Below, piece after piece: positions 29,068 to 38,267 of a stretch of 64,000 nt of DNA (position 1 is its first letter; the number at the start of each line of letters is the position of its first letter). The translations under genes and the position numbers were made by a program. Source of the DNA: Variovorax paradoxus (GTDB lineage Bacteria; Pseudomonadota; Gammaproteobacteria; Burkholderiales; Burkholderiaceae_C); NCBI RefSeq assembly GCF_030811855.1, contig NZ_JAUSRN010000022.1, positions 1 to 64,000 on the forward strand. Direction: 5' to 3'. The notes under the pieces are model-generated. The model did not search any database and had not been told where the DNA came from. It was given only the letters and a program-made list of their open reading frames with translations.

Positions 29068-29992
29068 CGGCCGAACGGCCGATCGCGTCGGTCGGCTGTG
29101 CCACAGTGCTCAGGCCGGGGCCGATCAGCGAGGCCCATTCGGGATCGTCGAAACCGACGAAGCCCAAGTCTTGTCCGAACTGCCAGCCCAGCCGCGCCAT
29201 CGATTGCGCGATGCGCAGCGTGACCACCGCATTGCCTGCGACCACTGCCGCGCGGCGCCCTCGCTTGGCGCGCTGCCGCAACGCGCGCAAGGCTTGGTCC
29301 AGCGCATCGCTGTCGCCCTCCACGCTCTCGAACACCTCGCCCGCCACCCGCGGCTCGTGCGCAGCCACGCATTCACCGAAGGCGGCCGTTCGTTCATGCC
29401 GCGAACTCACGCCCTTCTGCGGCTCGGTCACGTAGAGCAGCTCACGAAAGCCGCCCTCGACAAGGTGGCCGCAGGTGTCGCGCATGGCCGAATGGTTGTC
29501 GAGCGCGACGAAGTCGGTGTGCATGCCGGCGTGGCGGCGGTCGACCAGCACCGCGGGCTTGCCATGCAGCGTGACGGCGTCCACCACGTTGCTGCCGCGG
29601 CCCAGTGTGTTGAGGATGAAGCCGTCGACCTGGTAGCCCGCAAGCGCGTCGATGGCCTCGCGCTCGCGTTCGCTCTCGTTGCCGAGGTTGAACAGCATGA
29701 CGAGGTAGCCGGCATCCTGGCAGGCTTTCTCGGCCCCGCGCAGCACCGCCACCGAATAGGGGTTGGTGATGTCCGCCACGATCAGGCCGATGAGCCGCGA
29801 GCGCCCATGGCTCAGCGCCTGCGCCATCGGGCTCGGCGTGTACGCCAGCTTGGCAATGGCCGCCTCCACGCGCGCCGCGATGTCGCGGCTCAGGAGTCGG
29901 TCGCGGTGGTTGAGAAAGCGCGAGACGGTGGCCTTGGAAACGCCTGCCGCCTGGGCGACGTCGGCGATGGTGGCGCGGCCCGCGGGGTTCAT
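28967..29992 (-). CDS. ptxS: LacI-family repressor, PtxS-like
   Basis: The 341-residue repressor has an N-terminal LacI helix-turn-helix and hinge (ATIADVAQAAGVSKATVSRF, about 7-26) and a periplasmic-binding-protein-like sensor (GLIVADITNPYSVAVLRGAE, GFILNTLGR, GFDDPEWASL). It is the last gene of the kgu operon. The 14-bp palindrome upstream of the operon equals the PtxS operator, so it is most likely a 2-ketogluconate-responsive autoregulated repressor. The ATG at 29992 has AAGGAG 7 bp before it, supplied by repeat copy C. Its 3' end overlaps the convergent HNH-like gene. Confidence 0.85.
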   Translation of the reverse strand: MNPAGRATIADVAQAAGVSKATVSRFLNHRDRLLSRDIAARVEAAIAKLAYTPSPMAQALSHGRSRLIGLIVADITNPYSVAVLRGAEKACQDAGYLVMLFNLGNESEREREAIDALAGYQVDGFILNTLGRGSNVVDAVTLHGKPAVLVDRRHAGMHTDFVALDNHSAMRDTCGHLVEGGFRELLYVTEPQKGVSSRHERTAAFGECVAAHEPRVAGEVFESVEGDSDALDQALRALRQRAKRGRRAAVVAGNAVVTLRIAQSMARLGWQFGQDLGFVGFDDPEWASLIGPGLSTVAQPTDAIGRSAATCLIERLRGLDAAPRQLLLPGQLVVRGSSRPA

Positions 29993-29998
29993 GGATTT

Positions 29999-30107
29999 GC
30001 TCCTTCCCCCTCCGGGGGAGGGCTGGGATGGGGGCAGGCAGAGCGCGCAGAAGATACGCCGCTTGCCCCCACCCCTGCCCTCCCCCGGGAGGGGAGGGAG
30101 ATAATCC
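29999..30107 (-). repeat. G-rich triple-hairpin intergenic repeat, copy C
   Basis: This is the third copy of the element at 6104 and 7997, in the same orientation relative to the downstream gene. It fills nearly all of the 124 bp between kguD and the LacI-family gene. Its end (GGGGGAAGGAGC) gives the ribosome binding site of that regulator. Confidence 0.87.
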
Positions 30108-30116
30108 TCTGCGGGC

Positions 30117-31100
30117 TCATGCAGCCGCCGTGTCGTACGGCGCCGTCGGCTTCTCGCCGGCCAATACCTGCAGCAGGTTGGTGGTTGCCAGTTCCGCCAT
30201 GGCATGCCGCGTCTCATGCGTGGCCGAGCCGATGTGCGGCAGAGGCGTCACGCGCGGATGTGTGCGCAGCGGCGAATCCGCCGGCAGCGGCTCCTTCGCG
30301 AACACGTCCAGGCCCGCCGCGCGCAGCGTGCCGTGGTTGAGCGCGTGCAGCAAGGCCGCTTCGTTCACCGTGGCACCGCGGCCTCCGTTGATGAAGGCCG
30401 CCCCGGGCTTCATGCACGCGAAGAAGGCGACGTCGATCATGCCGCGCGTCGCGTCGGTCAGCGGCAGCATCGCCAGCACGATGTCCGAACGCGCGAGCAG
30501 TTCGTCCAGGGGCGTGTGCATGGCACGGCCCTGCAGCTCGGGTGCCTGCGTGGCCAAGTCGACCGGCCGGCGCGAGTGATAGAGCACGGGCATGCCGAAC
30601 CCGAGCGCCGCTCGGCGCGCCACCGCCTGGCCGATGCGGCCGAAACCGAGAATGCCCAGCGTCTTGCCGTGCACGTCAGTGCCGAAGAGTTCGTCGCCGA
30701 TGTTCTTCGTCCACCGGCCTTCGCGCACGAGGTTCGAAAGCTCGACCACGCGCCGCTGCGTGGCCATCAAAATCGCGAACACCGTGTCGGCCACGGTTTC
30801 GGTCAGCACGTCGGGCGTGTGGCACAGCACGATGCCGCGCTTGTGCAGTTCCGCCAACGCGTAGTTGTCGACGCCGACCGATATGCTCGAAATCACTTCG
30901 AGCACAGGCGCCGCGTCGAGCAGCGCCGCATCGACCGTGTGGCTCGCACCGATGAGGCCGTTCGCCGTGCGCAGCGCGGCGGCGAAAGCCTCCGGCTCCT
31001 TGCGCGGATCGGCCACCGTCACGTGGTGCACCGCCTGAAGGCGCGCAAGCTGGTCTTCAGGCAAGGGCCGAAAAACAAGCACGTTCTTTTTCGTCGTCAT
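30117..31100 (-). CDS. kguD: 2-hydroxyacid dehydrogenase, probable 2-keto-6-phosphogluconate reductase
   Basis: The 327-residue D-2-hydroxyacid dehydrogenase has the NAD(P) fold GILGFGRIGQAVARR and the active-site elements FINGGRGATVNE (Arg), a Glu in GLDVFAKEPLPADSPL and the His in PHIGSATHETR. In the kgu pathway this enzyme reduces 2-keto-6-phosphogluconate to 6-phosphogluconate. It could instead be a glyoxylate/2-ketogluconate reductase (GhrB type), the same family. It sits 2 bp after the kinase gene in an operon order that matches Pseudomonas kguE-K-(T)-D, so KguD is the best reading. Confidence 0.82.
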   Translation of the reverse strand: MTTKKNVLVFRPLPEDQLARLQAVHHVTVADPRKEPEAFAAALRTANGLIGASHTVDAALLDAAPVLEVISSISVGVDNYALAELHKRGIVLCHTPDVLTETVADTVFAILMATQRRVVELSNLVREGRWTKNIGDELFGTDVHGKTLGILGFGRIGQAVARRAALGFGMPVLYHSRRPVDLATQAPELQGRAMHTPLDELLARSDIVLAMLPLTDATRGMIDVAFFACMKPGAAFINGGRGATVNEAALLHALNHGTLRAAGLDVFAKEPLPADSPLRTHPRVTPLPHIGSATHETRHAMAELATTNLLQVLAGEKPTAPYDTAAA

Positions 31101-31102
31101 GG

Positions 31103-32056
31103 TCAGAGTCCTGCTTCTTCGAGTTGTGCGCGGCTGGGCAAGCCTTCAGTGTCGCCCAGAACCTGCACGGCGCGCGCACCGATCCAGGCACCGCGGCGCA
31201 CGGCCTCGGGCACGCTCTTGCCTTCGAGCAATGCGCTTACAACGCCGGCCGCGAAGCCATCGCCCGCACCCACGGTGTCGATTACTTCCTTCACCGGAAA
31301 GCCGTCGACGCGGCCGGTGCCGGCCACGTCGCTGTCGTAGTAGGCGCCTTCGGCACCAAGCTTGACGACTACCAGCTTCGCACCGCGCTCGCGGTAGAAG
31401 CGCGCCACGTCTTCGGGCCTGGTGTGGCCCGTGAGCAGCAAGCCCTCCTCGATGCCGGGCAACACCCAGTCGGCGCGCGAGGCCAGCTCGTTGACCCAGT
31501 GGCGCATCGCTTCGGTCGAAGACCACAGCGTGGGCCGCAGGTTGGTGTCGAACGAGATCGTGCGGCCGGCCGCGCGCATCACGTCCATGCTCTTGAGCGC
31601 GGCCTGCAGGCTGCTGTCCGAGATGGCCGCGAAGACGCCGGTGGCGTGCAGGTGCCGCGCCGAACGCAGCCAGGCTTCATCGACATCGGCCGGGCCCATC
31701 TGGCTGGCGGCCGAGCCCTTGCGGTGATACTCAACGGGCGGGTCGCTGCCATCGGTGACGCGGCCTTTGAACTGGAAACCCGTGCGCTGCGACCCGTCGC
31801 AAATCACGTGCGAGCAGTCGATGCCCTCGGCCTTCATCGCCGCGATCAGGTAGCGTCCCATCGAGTCGGTGCCGAGCCGGCTGGCCCAGCCCACCTTGAG
31901 CCCCAGGCGCGCGAGGCCGATGGCCACGTTGGTCTCGGCACCAGCCGTGCGCTTGTGGAACGCCTCTGCGTTCTCCAGCGGACCGGGCCGGTCGGCCACC
32001 AGCAGCAGCATGGCCTCGCCAAACAGGGCAACGTCGAAAGCGATGGGTTCTGTCAT
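31103..32056 (-). CDS. kguK: PfkB-family sugar-acid kinase, probable 2-ketogluconate kinase
   Basis: The 317-residue ribokinase-fold kinase has the N-terminal substrate glycine motif (GAETNVAIGLARLG) and the C-terminal PfkB anion hole and catalytic Asp in IDTVGAGDGFAAG. The family includes 2-dehydro-3-deoxygluconokinase and 2-ketogluconate kinase, not separable by motif. The neighbouring KguD- and KguE-like genes and the PtxS-type operator favour phosphorylation of 2-ketogluconate at C6. It lies 12 bp after kguE and 2 bp before kguD. Confidence 0.83.
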   Translation of the reverse strand: MTEPIAFDVALFGEAMLLLVADRPGPLENAEAFHKRTAGAETNVAIGLARLGLKVGWASRLGTDSMGRYLIAAMKAEGIDCSHVICDGSQRTGFQFKGRVTDGSDPPVEYHRKGSAASQMGPADVDEAWLRSARHLHATGVFAAISDSSLQAALKSMDVMRAAGRTISFDTNLRPTLWSSTEAMRHWVNELASRADWVLPGIEEGLLLTGHTRPEDVARFYRERGAKLVVVKLGAEGAYYDSDVAGTGRVDGFPVKEVIDTVGAGDGFAAGVVSALLEGKSVPEAVRRGAWIGARAVQVLGDTEGLPSRAQLEEAGL

Positions 32057-32068
32057 GTGTGGTTCTGC

Positions 32069-32812
32069 CTACGCCCGTGCGGCGCGGATGAAGTCGATTT
32101 GCGTGCGCGTGGCGACCTGCAGGTCGTCGCCCACCAGGGGGTATTCGATGGCGTGCGGCACGTCGGCGGGCAACGCACGCAGCACGGCGCGCCACGGCGC
32201 AACCGAGTCGCCCAGCGGCACCGCCACCCACTTGTGCGGCAGGCGCTGCGCGCCCTTGCAATGCACGTAGCGCACGCGGCGGCCCAGCACCTCTGCGGCC
32301 TGCAAGGGACACTCGCCAACCCAGTGCCAGTTGCCCATGTCGAAGGTCATGCCCAGTTCGACGCCGGCCCGCTCAGCCGCATCGAAGAACGCCTGCAGCG
32401 CGGGAAGCGTGCCGGCGCGCACGGTCTGGTCGTTCTCGATCAGCAGCTCGACGCGGGTTTGCGAAAGCTCCACCTTCAGGCCCCAGAGCGAGCCGTGCGA
32501 AGAAGGCTGGAAATCGCCGATGGACATCTTGAGCCGCTTCGCACCGACTTGCGTCGCTGCGGCGATGCCGCGCTTGAGCGCAGCGCTGTCGAGCCAGCCG
32601 CCTTCGGCCCACAGGCCTTCGGGGCTGGAGTACACGGAAGCGAGACCCTTCAGCGCGGGCAATTCGGCATCCGCATCACGCAGCATCTCGCCGCGCACTT
32701 CAACGGAATTGGCACCCGCTGCCATTGCCAGCTGCGCACACCATAGCTGGCCGTGCCGCCCCACCTCGGCCGCGCCGAAGGACGACAGAGAAATCAAAAC
32801 GGGAAAGGACAT
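32069..32812 (-). CDS. kguE: Sugar phosphate isomerase/epimerase-like TIM barrel, KguE-like
   Basis: The 247-residue xylose-isomerase-like TIM barrel has VELLIENDQTVRAGTLPALQ (metal-ligand Glu), MTFDMGNWHWVG and RVRYVHCKGAQR, the metal-binding acid/His pattern of this superfamily. In Pseudomonas the equivalent kguE accompanies 2-ketogluconate genes, but its reaction is not established. The start codon follows directly from the ATPase stop with no spacing, showing the transporter and catabolic genes are one operon. Confidence 0.8.
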   Translation of the reverse strand: MSFPVLISLSSFGAAEVGRHGQLWCAQLAMAAGANSVEVRGEMLRDADAELPALKGLASVYSSPEGLWAEGGWLDSAALKRGIAAATQVGAKRLKMSIGDFQPSSHGSLWGLKVELSQTRVELLIENDQTVRAGTLPALQAFFDAAERAGVELGMTFDMGNWHWVGECPLQAAEVLGRRVRYVHCKGAQRLPHKWVAVPLGDSVAPWRAVLRALPADVPHAIEYPLVGDDLQVATRTQIDFIRAARA

Positions 32813-33568
<756 letters not shown>

Positions 33569-33603
33569 GCCAGGATTCCTCGTTCTTCTTCAGCCTTGGC
33601 GGC

Positions 33604-34401
33604 TCACTGCATCTTGGGCAGGTCGGCCTGCAGCCACTTCTGGTAGAGCTTGTTGAGCTCGCCGTTGGCAGTGTTCTTCGCAACGAATTCATTGACGGCC
33701 TTGTGCAGGTCGTCCTGGCCCGGACGCATCGCGATGCCCATCGATTGCTGCACCAGCGTGAACTTGTTTTCGTAGGTCCCGGCGGGCACGCGCTTGGCGA
33801 TTTGCGCGGCCACCGTCACCGAGCAGCCGATCGCATCGACCTGGCCGGAGATCAGCGCCTGCATGGCCGAGGCGTCGTCGTCAAAGCGGCGGATCTCGGT
33901 GCCTTCGGGCGCGGCCTTGGTCACGGCCACATCTTGCGTCGAGGCGCGGGCCACACCCACGCGCAGGCCCTTCAGGTCGCCCGTCGCCTTGATGGGCGTC
34001 TTGGTGGCGCCATACAGCACGATGGTGGCAGCGGCGTAGGGCTGCGAGAACTGCACCTGCTTGGCGCGCTCGGGCGTGATGGCCAGCGAGGCGACCAGCA
34101 GGTCGACCTTGTTGGTCAGCAGGAAGGGAATGCGGTTCGGGCCGGTCACGGGCACGATGTTGGCCTTGACGCCCCACTCCTTGGCCAGCAGCTTGGCCAC
34201 GTCGGCGTCGTAGCCGTCGGGTTGGTTCTGCACATTGGTGGTGCCGTAGGGTGGAAAGTCGACCAGCATGCCGATGGTGATCTCGCCCTTCTTCTTGATG
34301 TCGGCGACTGACTGTGCCGAGGCAAAGGGGGCGAACACGGTGAGCGCGGCGCCAAGGCCAAGGGCTGCCAGCGCAACGCGGCGGGTGGTGGTACGGGTCA
34401 T
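33604..34401 (-). CDS. ABC transporter solute-binding protein, probable sugar-acid (2-ketogluconate) binding
   Basis: The 265-residue family 3 binding protein has a cleavable signal peptide (basic MTRTTTRR, hydrophobic core, cleavage after ASAQ near 28) and the mature fold GEITIGMLVDFPPYGTTNVQ, followed by LLVASLAITPERAKQVQFSQ. The loop that reads xSR(A)AD in amino acid binders is here VGVARASTQDVAV, and the ligand region seems altered. The start is at ATG 34401. I infer a carboxylate such as 2-ketogluconate as ligand from the operon; binding of an amino acid cannot be excluded. Confidence 0.85.
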   Translation of the reverse strand: MTRTTTRRVALAALGLGAALTVFAPFASAQSVADIKKKGEITIGMLVDFPPYGTTNVQNQPDGYDADVAKLLAKEWGVKANIVPVTGPNRIPFLLTNKVDLLVASLAITPERAKQVQFSQPYAAATIVLYGATKTPIKATGDLKGLRVGVARASTQDVAVTKAAPEGTEIRRFDDDASAMQALISGQVDAIGCSVTVAAQIAKRVPAGTYENKFTLVQQSMGIAMRPGQDDLHKAVNEFVAKNTANGELNKLYQKWLQADLPKMQ

Positions 34402-34444
34402 GATGTGTCTCCGGGAAAAGAAAGAAAGCGGCGAGAAAGAGGAA

Positions 34445-35098
34445 TCAGCGGGCCAGGGCCTGCGCGCGCCTGCGCTCCATGCGGGCGGCAAGCAGCGACA
34501 GCGGCCAGCAGATCGCGAAGTAGATGGCGGCCACCACCGAGAACACGACGAGCGGCTGGAAGGTGGCGTTGTTGATGATCTGGCCCGCGCGGGTGATCTC
34601 CGCAAAGCCGATGATGGCCGCGAGCGAAGTGCCCTTGATGATCTGCACCAGGTAGCCCACCGTGGGCGCCAGCGCGATCTTGAAGGCCTGCGGCAGCACC
34701 ACGTCGCGCATGCGCGCGCTGTACTTGAGGCTCAGCGCCTCGGCCGCCTCCCATTGGCCGCGCGGGATGGCCTGGATGCAGCCGCGCCAAATCTCGCCCA
34801 GGAAGGCGGCGCTGTTGAGAACCAGCGCCACGCCCGCGGCAATCCACGGGTTGATGTCGAGCCCGAGCACCGGCGCGCCGAAGAAGATCAGAAACAGCTG
34901 CAGCAGCAGCGGCGTGCCCTGGAAAATCTGGATGAACACCGTCGACACGGTGCGTGCCCAGGGCGAATCGGAGGTGCGCATGAGTGCGACGGCCAGCCCC
35001 AGGACCGCGCCCCCAATGAAGGCAATGGCAGACAGCGCCAGTGTCCACTTGGCCGCTTCGAGAATGAAAAGGAATTCGGGAAAGCCGAAGGTACGCAT
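34445..35098 (-). CDS. ABC transporter permease, polar amino acid family (second)
   Basis: The 217-residue His/Glu/Gln/Arg-type permease has four to five membrane helices, the signature VFIQIFQGTPLLLQLFLIFF and the EAA loop GQWEAAEALSLKYSARMRDV. The ATG at 35098 (MRTFGFPEF) is chosen because longer in-frame starts overlap the preceding permease gene. It follows that gene by 26 bp and precedes the binding-protein gene by 43 bp. The two permeases form a heterodimer. Confidence 0.9.
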   Translation of the reverse strand: MRTFGFPEFLFILEAAKWTLALSAIAFIGGAVLGLAVALMRTSDSPWARTVSTVFIQIFQGTPLLLQLFLIFFGAPVLGLDINPWIAAGVALVLNSAAFLGEIWRGCIQAIPRGQWEAAEALSLKYSARMRDVVLPQAFKIALAPTVGYLVQIIKGTSLAAIIGFAEITRAGQIINNATFQPLVVFSVVAAIYFAICWPLSLLAARMERRRAQALAR

Positions 35099-35124
35099 GA
35101 TTGTTGTGCTCCGCGCGTGGCCTG

Positions 35125-35796
35125 TTACCGGCGGTCCGGGTAGTTGAGCGTGCGCTTGTAGATGAGCTTGAACAGCGCCGAGAACGCCAGCGCCAGTGCC
35201 AGGTAGATGGCAGCCACCACGATGTAGATCTCGAAGCTGCGGAAGGTCTGCGACTGCAGGTTGGCGGCCACCGAAGTCAGGTCGTCGGCCGAGATGACCG
35301 ACACCACGGCCGAGCTCAGCATCAGCAATATGAACTGGCTCGTGAGCGCGGGGTAGATGGCCTTGAGCGCGGGCTTGATGATCACGAAGCGGAAGATTTC
35401 CCAGGGCTTCAGGTTGAGCGCCCTGCCCGCCTCGATCTGCCCCTTGGGAATCGACTCGATGCCCGCGCGGATGATCTCGGTCGCATATGCGCCCAGGTTC
35501 ACCACCATGGCCACCAGCGCAGCTGTTTGCGGCGACCAGCGGAGGCCGATGGCCGGCAATGCAAAGAAGAAGAAAAACAGCTGCACGAGGAATGGCGTGT
35601 TGCGGATCACCTCGATGTACGCATTGACGATGAAGCGCAGCCAGCCTGGCCCCGATGTCTTGCCCCAGGCGCAAAAGATGGCGACCACCAGGCCCAGCAG
35701 CGTGGCGACCAGGGAGAGCTGGATGGTGATCCAGGTGCCCTTGAGCAGCAGCGGCCAGGCAGCGAATACGGCGTCGAATTGAAACTGGTAGTTCAT
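35125..35796 (-). CDS. ABC transporter permease, polar amino acid family (first gene of kgu operon)
   Basis: The 223-residue permease of the same family as its neighbour has AYIEVIRNTPFLVQLFFFFF and the EAA loop GQIEAGRALNLKPWEIFRFV. ATG 35796 (MNYQFQFDAV) is the start that best fits homologues; an ATG at 35841 would add 15 residues and has GAGG very close to it. It is the promoter-proximal gene of an eight-gene operon and lies about 75 bp downstream of the PtxS-type operator. Confidence 0.88.
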   Translation of the reverse strand: MNYQFQFDAVFAAWPLLLKGTWITIQLSLVATLLGLVVAIFCAWGKTSGPGWLRFIVNAYIEVIRNTPFLVQLFFFFFALPAIGLRWSPQTAALVAMVVNLGAYATEIIRAGIESIPKGQIEAGRALNLKPWEIFRFVIIKPALKAIYPALTSQFILLMLSSAVVSVISADDLTSVAANLQSQTFRSFEIYIVVAAIYLALALAFSALFKLIYKRTLNYPDRR

Positions 35797-35863
35797 GGGT
35801 GCGGCATCGGGCGCGACAGCCACGGCAGTGGCCGCGCGCATGCCTCGAAAGCAAGGCTTGCAG

Positions 35864-35883
35864 CTTATATGAAACCGGTTTCA
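35864..35883 (-). promoter_or_regulatory. PtxS-type operator with -10-like box for the kgu operon
   Basis: TGAAACCGGTTTCA (35870-35883) is a perfect 14-bp palindrome of the LacI-family kind, identical to the site I recall for Pseudomonas PtxS. Read on the minus strand it is followed at once by TATAAG (35869-35864), a good -10 candidate, so a bound repressor would block RNA polymerase. No clear -35 box is seen. It stands 23 bp upstream of the longest, and 68 bp upstream of the preferred, start of the first permease gene. Confidence 0.8.
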
Positions 35884-35888
35884 GCCCT

Positions 35889-35908
35889 ACCTAGGGATTC
35901 CCCTAGGT
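35889..35908. promoter_or_regulatory. Perfect palindrome between the kgu operon and the CorA-like gene
   Basis: ACCTAGGG-ATTC-CCCTAGGT has 8-bp arms and a 4-bp spacer. It lies 5 bp from the PtxS-type operator and 37 bp before the CorA-like start. The factor that would bind is unknown; it may serve either divergent gene. Confidence 0.45.
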
Positions 35909-35944
35909 CAGTCTTTTGACAGCCCTTCTGCCTACACTCACGCG

Positions 35945-37666
35945 ATGCTGAATACTTCCGAGGCTCCCGTCCGCGCAGAGGCAAACGCATCCTTGGCGGG
36001 CGCTTATGCGCCGCCTGCCGTGCAGCATTTCAGGCAGGCTCTGCTCTGGCCCCTGCGGCTGATGCCGGCGCCGGACGACAAGCCCTCGCACCACGGTCCC
36101 TGGCACGTGCTGCGCGAGATGGGCGATGCCTCGCCATGGCGCGAAGAGATCGATGAATACACCGGCGACAGCAGCCGCTTTCATGAACGGCACTACAACG
36201 AGTTCGTGAGCTTCCTGCCGTATGTGCAGCGCTTTCTCTACGGCGAGGGCCGCTCCAAGAGCAAGGGCGGCAATGAAGACGGCCACGGCGGCGATTCGCC
36301 GATGCGCGTCTTTCGCCGCCACGACATTGCGGCGGTGCGCGTGGTGGCGCAGGCCGGCGATGCACCCATCACGCTCGACGTGGTGCATTGCGACCTGTAT
36401 TTCTTCTTCGACATCGACGTGGTGATGCTCAACCTCGAAGTCGGCGCGGACCACCTGAGCCTCGCGCAGGCGCAAGACCTGCTCTATCGTTTCGGCCGCG
36501 CATATCCGGCCGGCTGGAACGCCGATGGCGGCGCGCTGCATTGCATGTCCAGCGTCGAATGGCTGGCTGCCGACGGCAGCGTGCTCGCGCGTTCGGATGC
36601 GCAGCAGCGAGAAGCTTTTCTTTCGCACGTGGCCCAGCACCGCGCGCCGCGCATCTCGGCCCACTGGGCCTACCTGATGCAGCCGCTGGTGAGCGATCAT
36701 TCGGAGGACCCGGGCGTGCTGCGCTTCCGCCAGATCGAGTACTACCGCATGCCGGTGATGGCCTACCTTTCGCTGGACGATCCCAAGCGCCTCTCGCGCA
36801 ACGACTTCATCCGGCTCGGGCTGGTCACAGGCGCTGCCGAGGCCGATGCGGCGCAGCAGGCGCACCTGCCCTATGCCGACCAGCATCTGGCCGATTTCGA
36901 AAAGCGCTATTGCTACGACCGCTTCTGGGTCGATGCGGGCGCGGCGCCCAACACGCGCTATTTGTGCAACGGCCACGCGCTGATCGTGGTGGGCGATGCG
37001 CGCTCAGAGTTCTTTTGCTGCCGCGACCGCGGCGTGCTCGCGCAGTTCAGGCACCAGCACTTCTTGCTGTTCCTCATCGCGCACTTCCAGAAGGCCTCGC
37101 TCCTGATGTTCTCGGACCAGCTGGTGGAAGCACTCAAGCGGCTCGACATCCGCAGCACGCCGAGCGTGAAGCAGTTCAAGCGCGCCATTCGCGGAAGCTT
37201 CGAGCGCTTTCTGCGCTTCACGCACCGCTACTGGTTCCACGAGATCTCGGAACAGGCGCAGGTGCGCGCGCTGTCCCACATGTGCACCGCGCATCTCGGG
37301 CTCGATCCCCTCTACGACGAGGTCAAGGCACGCATCGCCGACATGAACACCTATCTCGATGCAGACAGCCTGCGCCGGCAAGCCAGCACCGTGGTGCGGC
37401 TCACGGTGGTTACGCTGTTCGGCCTGATCGGCACCGTGACGACGGGTTTTCTCGGCATGAACCTGCTGGCCGAAGCCGAGGCGCCGCTGTGGCGCAAGGT
37501 ACTCTGGTTCGGCGTCGTCTTCGTCTTCACCACCTGGCTCACCATCTACACCATGGTGAAGTCGCAGCGTCTGTCGGACTTCATCGATGCGCTGTCGAAC
37601 GACCGGCTGAGCTTCAAGGGCAAGCTGGCCGCGCTGGCGCGGGTGTGGCGGCCGGGCTCGGACTGA
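35945..37666 (+). CDS. CorA-like divalent cation transporter family protein
   Basis: The 573-residue protein has a long soluble N-terminal part and two C-terminal membrane helices. The first helix ends in the CorA hallmark GMN (TTGFLGMNLLAEAEAP, around residue 505), so Mg2+ or another divalent cation channel activity is likely. The N-terminal part is about 480 residues, roughly double that of typical CorA, with DVVHCDLYFFFDIDVVMLNL and an ARSEFFCC stretch not known to me from CorA. The gene is divergent from the kgu operon. The GMN motif makes the superfamily secure; the ion and the role of the extra domain are unknown. Confidence 0.8.
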   Translation: MLNTSEAPVRAEANASLAGAYAPPAVQHFRQALLWPLRLMPAPDDKPSHHGPWHVLREMGDASPWREEIDEYTGDSSRFHERHYNEFVSFLPYVQRFLYGEGRSKSKGGNEDGHGGDSPMRVFRRHDIAAVRVVAQAGDAPITLDVVHCDLYFFFDIDVVMLNLEVGADHLSLAQAQDLLYRFGRAYPAGWNADGGALHCMSSVEWLAADGSVLARSDAQQREAFLSHVAQHRAPRISAHWAYLMQPLVSDHSEDPGVLRFRQIEYYRMPVMAYLSLDDPKRLSRNDFIRLGLVTGAAEADAAQQAHLPYADQHLADFEKRYCYDRFWVDAGAAPNTRYLCNGHALIVVGDARSEFFCCRDRGVLAQFRHQHFLLFLIAHFQKASLLMFSDQLVEALKRLDIRSTPSVKQFKRAIRGSFERFLRFTHRYWFHEISEQAQVRALSHMCTAHLGLDPLYDEVKARIADMNTYLDADSLRRQASTVVRLTVVTLFGLIGTVTTGFLGMNLLAEAEAPLWRKVLWFGVVFVFTTWLTIYTMVKSQRLSDFIDALSNDRLSFKGKLAALARVWRPGSD

Positions 37667-37670
37667 TCGA

Positions 37671-38201
37671 TCAGAAAGCGATGTCGGCCGAGGGAACCGC
37701 GCGGATCGGCACGCCGAAGCTCGCGATGTCCGACAGCGTAGTGTTGTGGTGCGCGCGAATGAAGGCGCCCGTGGCGTGCGGCTTGTCATGCGAGGTGTGC
37801 GCATCGGCCGCGAGCACCACTTCAAAACCCAGCGCGGCGGCGCGGCGCGCGGTGGTATCCACGCAAAATTCCGACGAGTAGCCGCAGATCACCACGCGCT
37901 GCACTCCTTGCCCAGCCAGCAAGGCTTCGAGCGGCGTGCGCAGGAAAGAGTCGGGTGTGGTCTTGCGGATCTTCGTGTCGCCCGCATCGACGTGCAACGC
38001 ATCGGCCAACTGCCAGCGTTCCGAGTCGAACTCCAGGTCGACGTCGTTCTCATGCTGGATGAAGGCCACCGGCACGCCCGCAGCGCGTGCCCGTTCGGTG
38101 AGCGCATTGATTCGCTGCACGACTTCGCCGGCCTCATGAGGGCGAGGCGGATCGTCACAGAGGCCACGCTGCATGTCGATGACGAGAACGGCAGTTTTCA
38201 T
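37671..38201 (-). CDS. Isochorismatase-like cysteine hydrolase
   Basis: The 176-residue cysteine hydrolase has the family triad: Asp9 (LVIDMQRGL), Lys80 (KIRKTTPDSF) and Cys113 (GYSSEFCVDTTARRAAALGF). The family cleaves amides or ethers in small molecules (nicotinamidase, isochorismatase, others), and the substrate here cannot be told. It stands alone on the minus strand and converges with the CorA-like gene, 4 bp between stops. Confidence 0.88.
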   Translation of the reverse strand: MKTAVLVIDMQRGLCDDPPRPHEAGEVVQRINALTERARAAGVPVAFIQHENDVDLEFDSERWQLADALHVDAGDTKIRKTTPDSFLRTPLEALLAGQGVQRVVICGYSSEFCVDTTARRAAALGFEVVLAADAHTSHDKPHATGAFIRAHHNTTLSDIASFGVPIRAVPSADIAF

Positions 38202-38267
38202 GATGGATGGAAAGCAGGACCTTGGATGGCCGAGTATGGCCCCGCGGCCCGCTTTCGGGGTGCCCTT

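Noticed and set aside
35916..35938. TTGACA followed by TACACT before the CorA-like gene as a promoter
   Set aside because: The spacing between the boxes is 11 bp, too short for a sigma-70 promoter.
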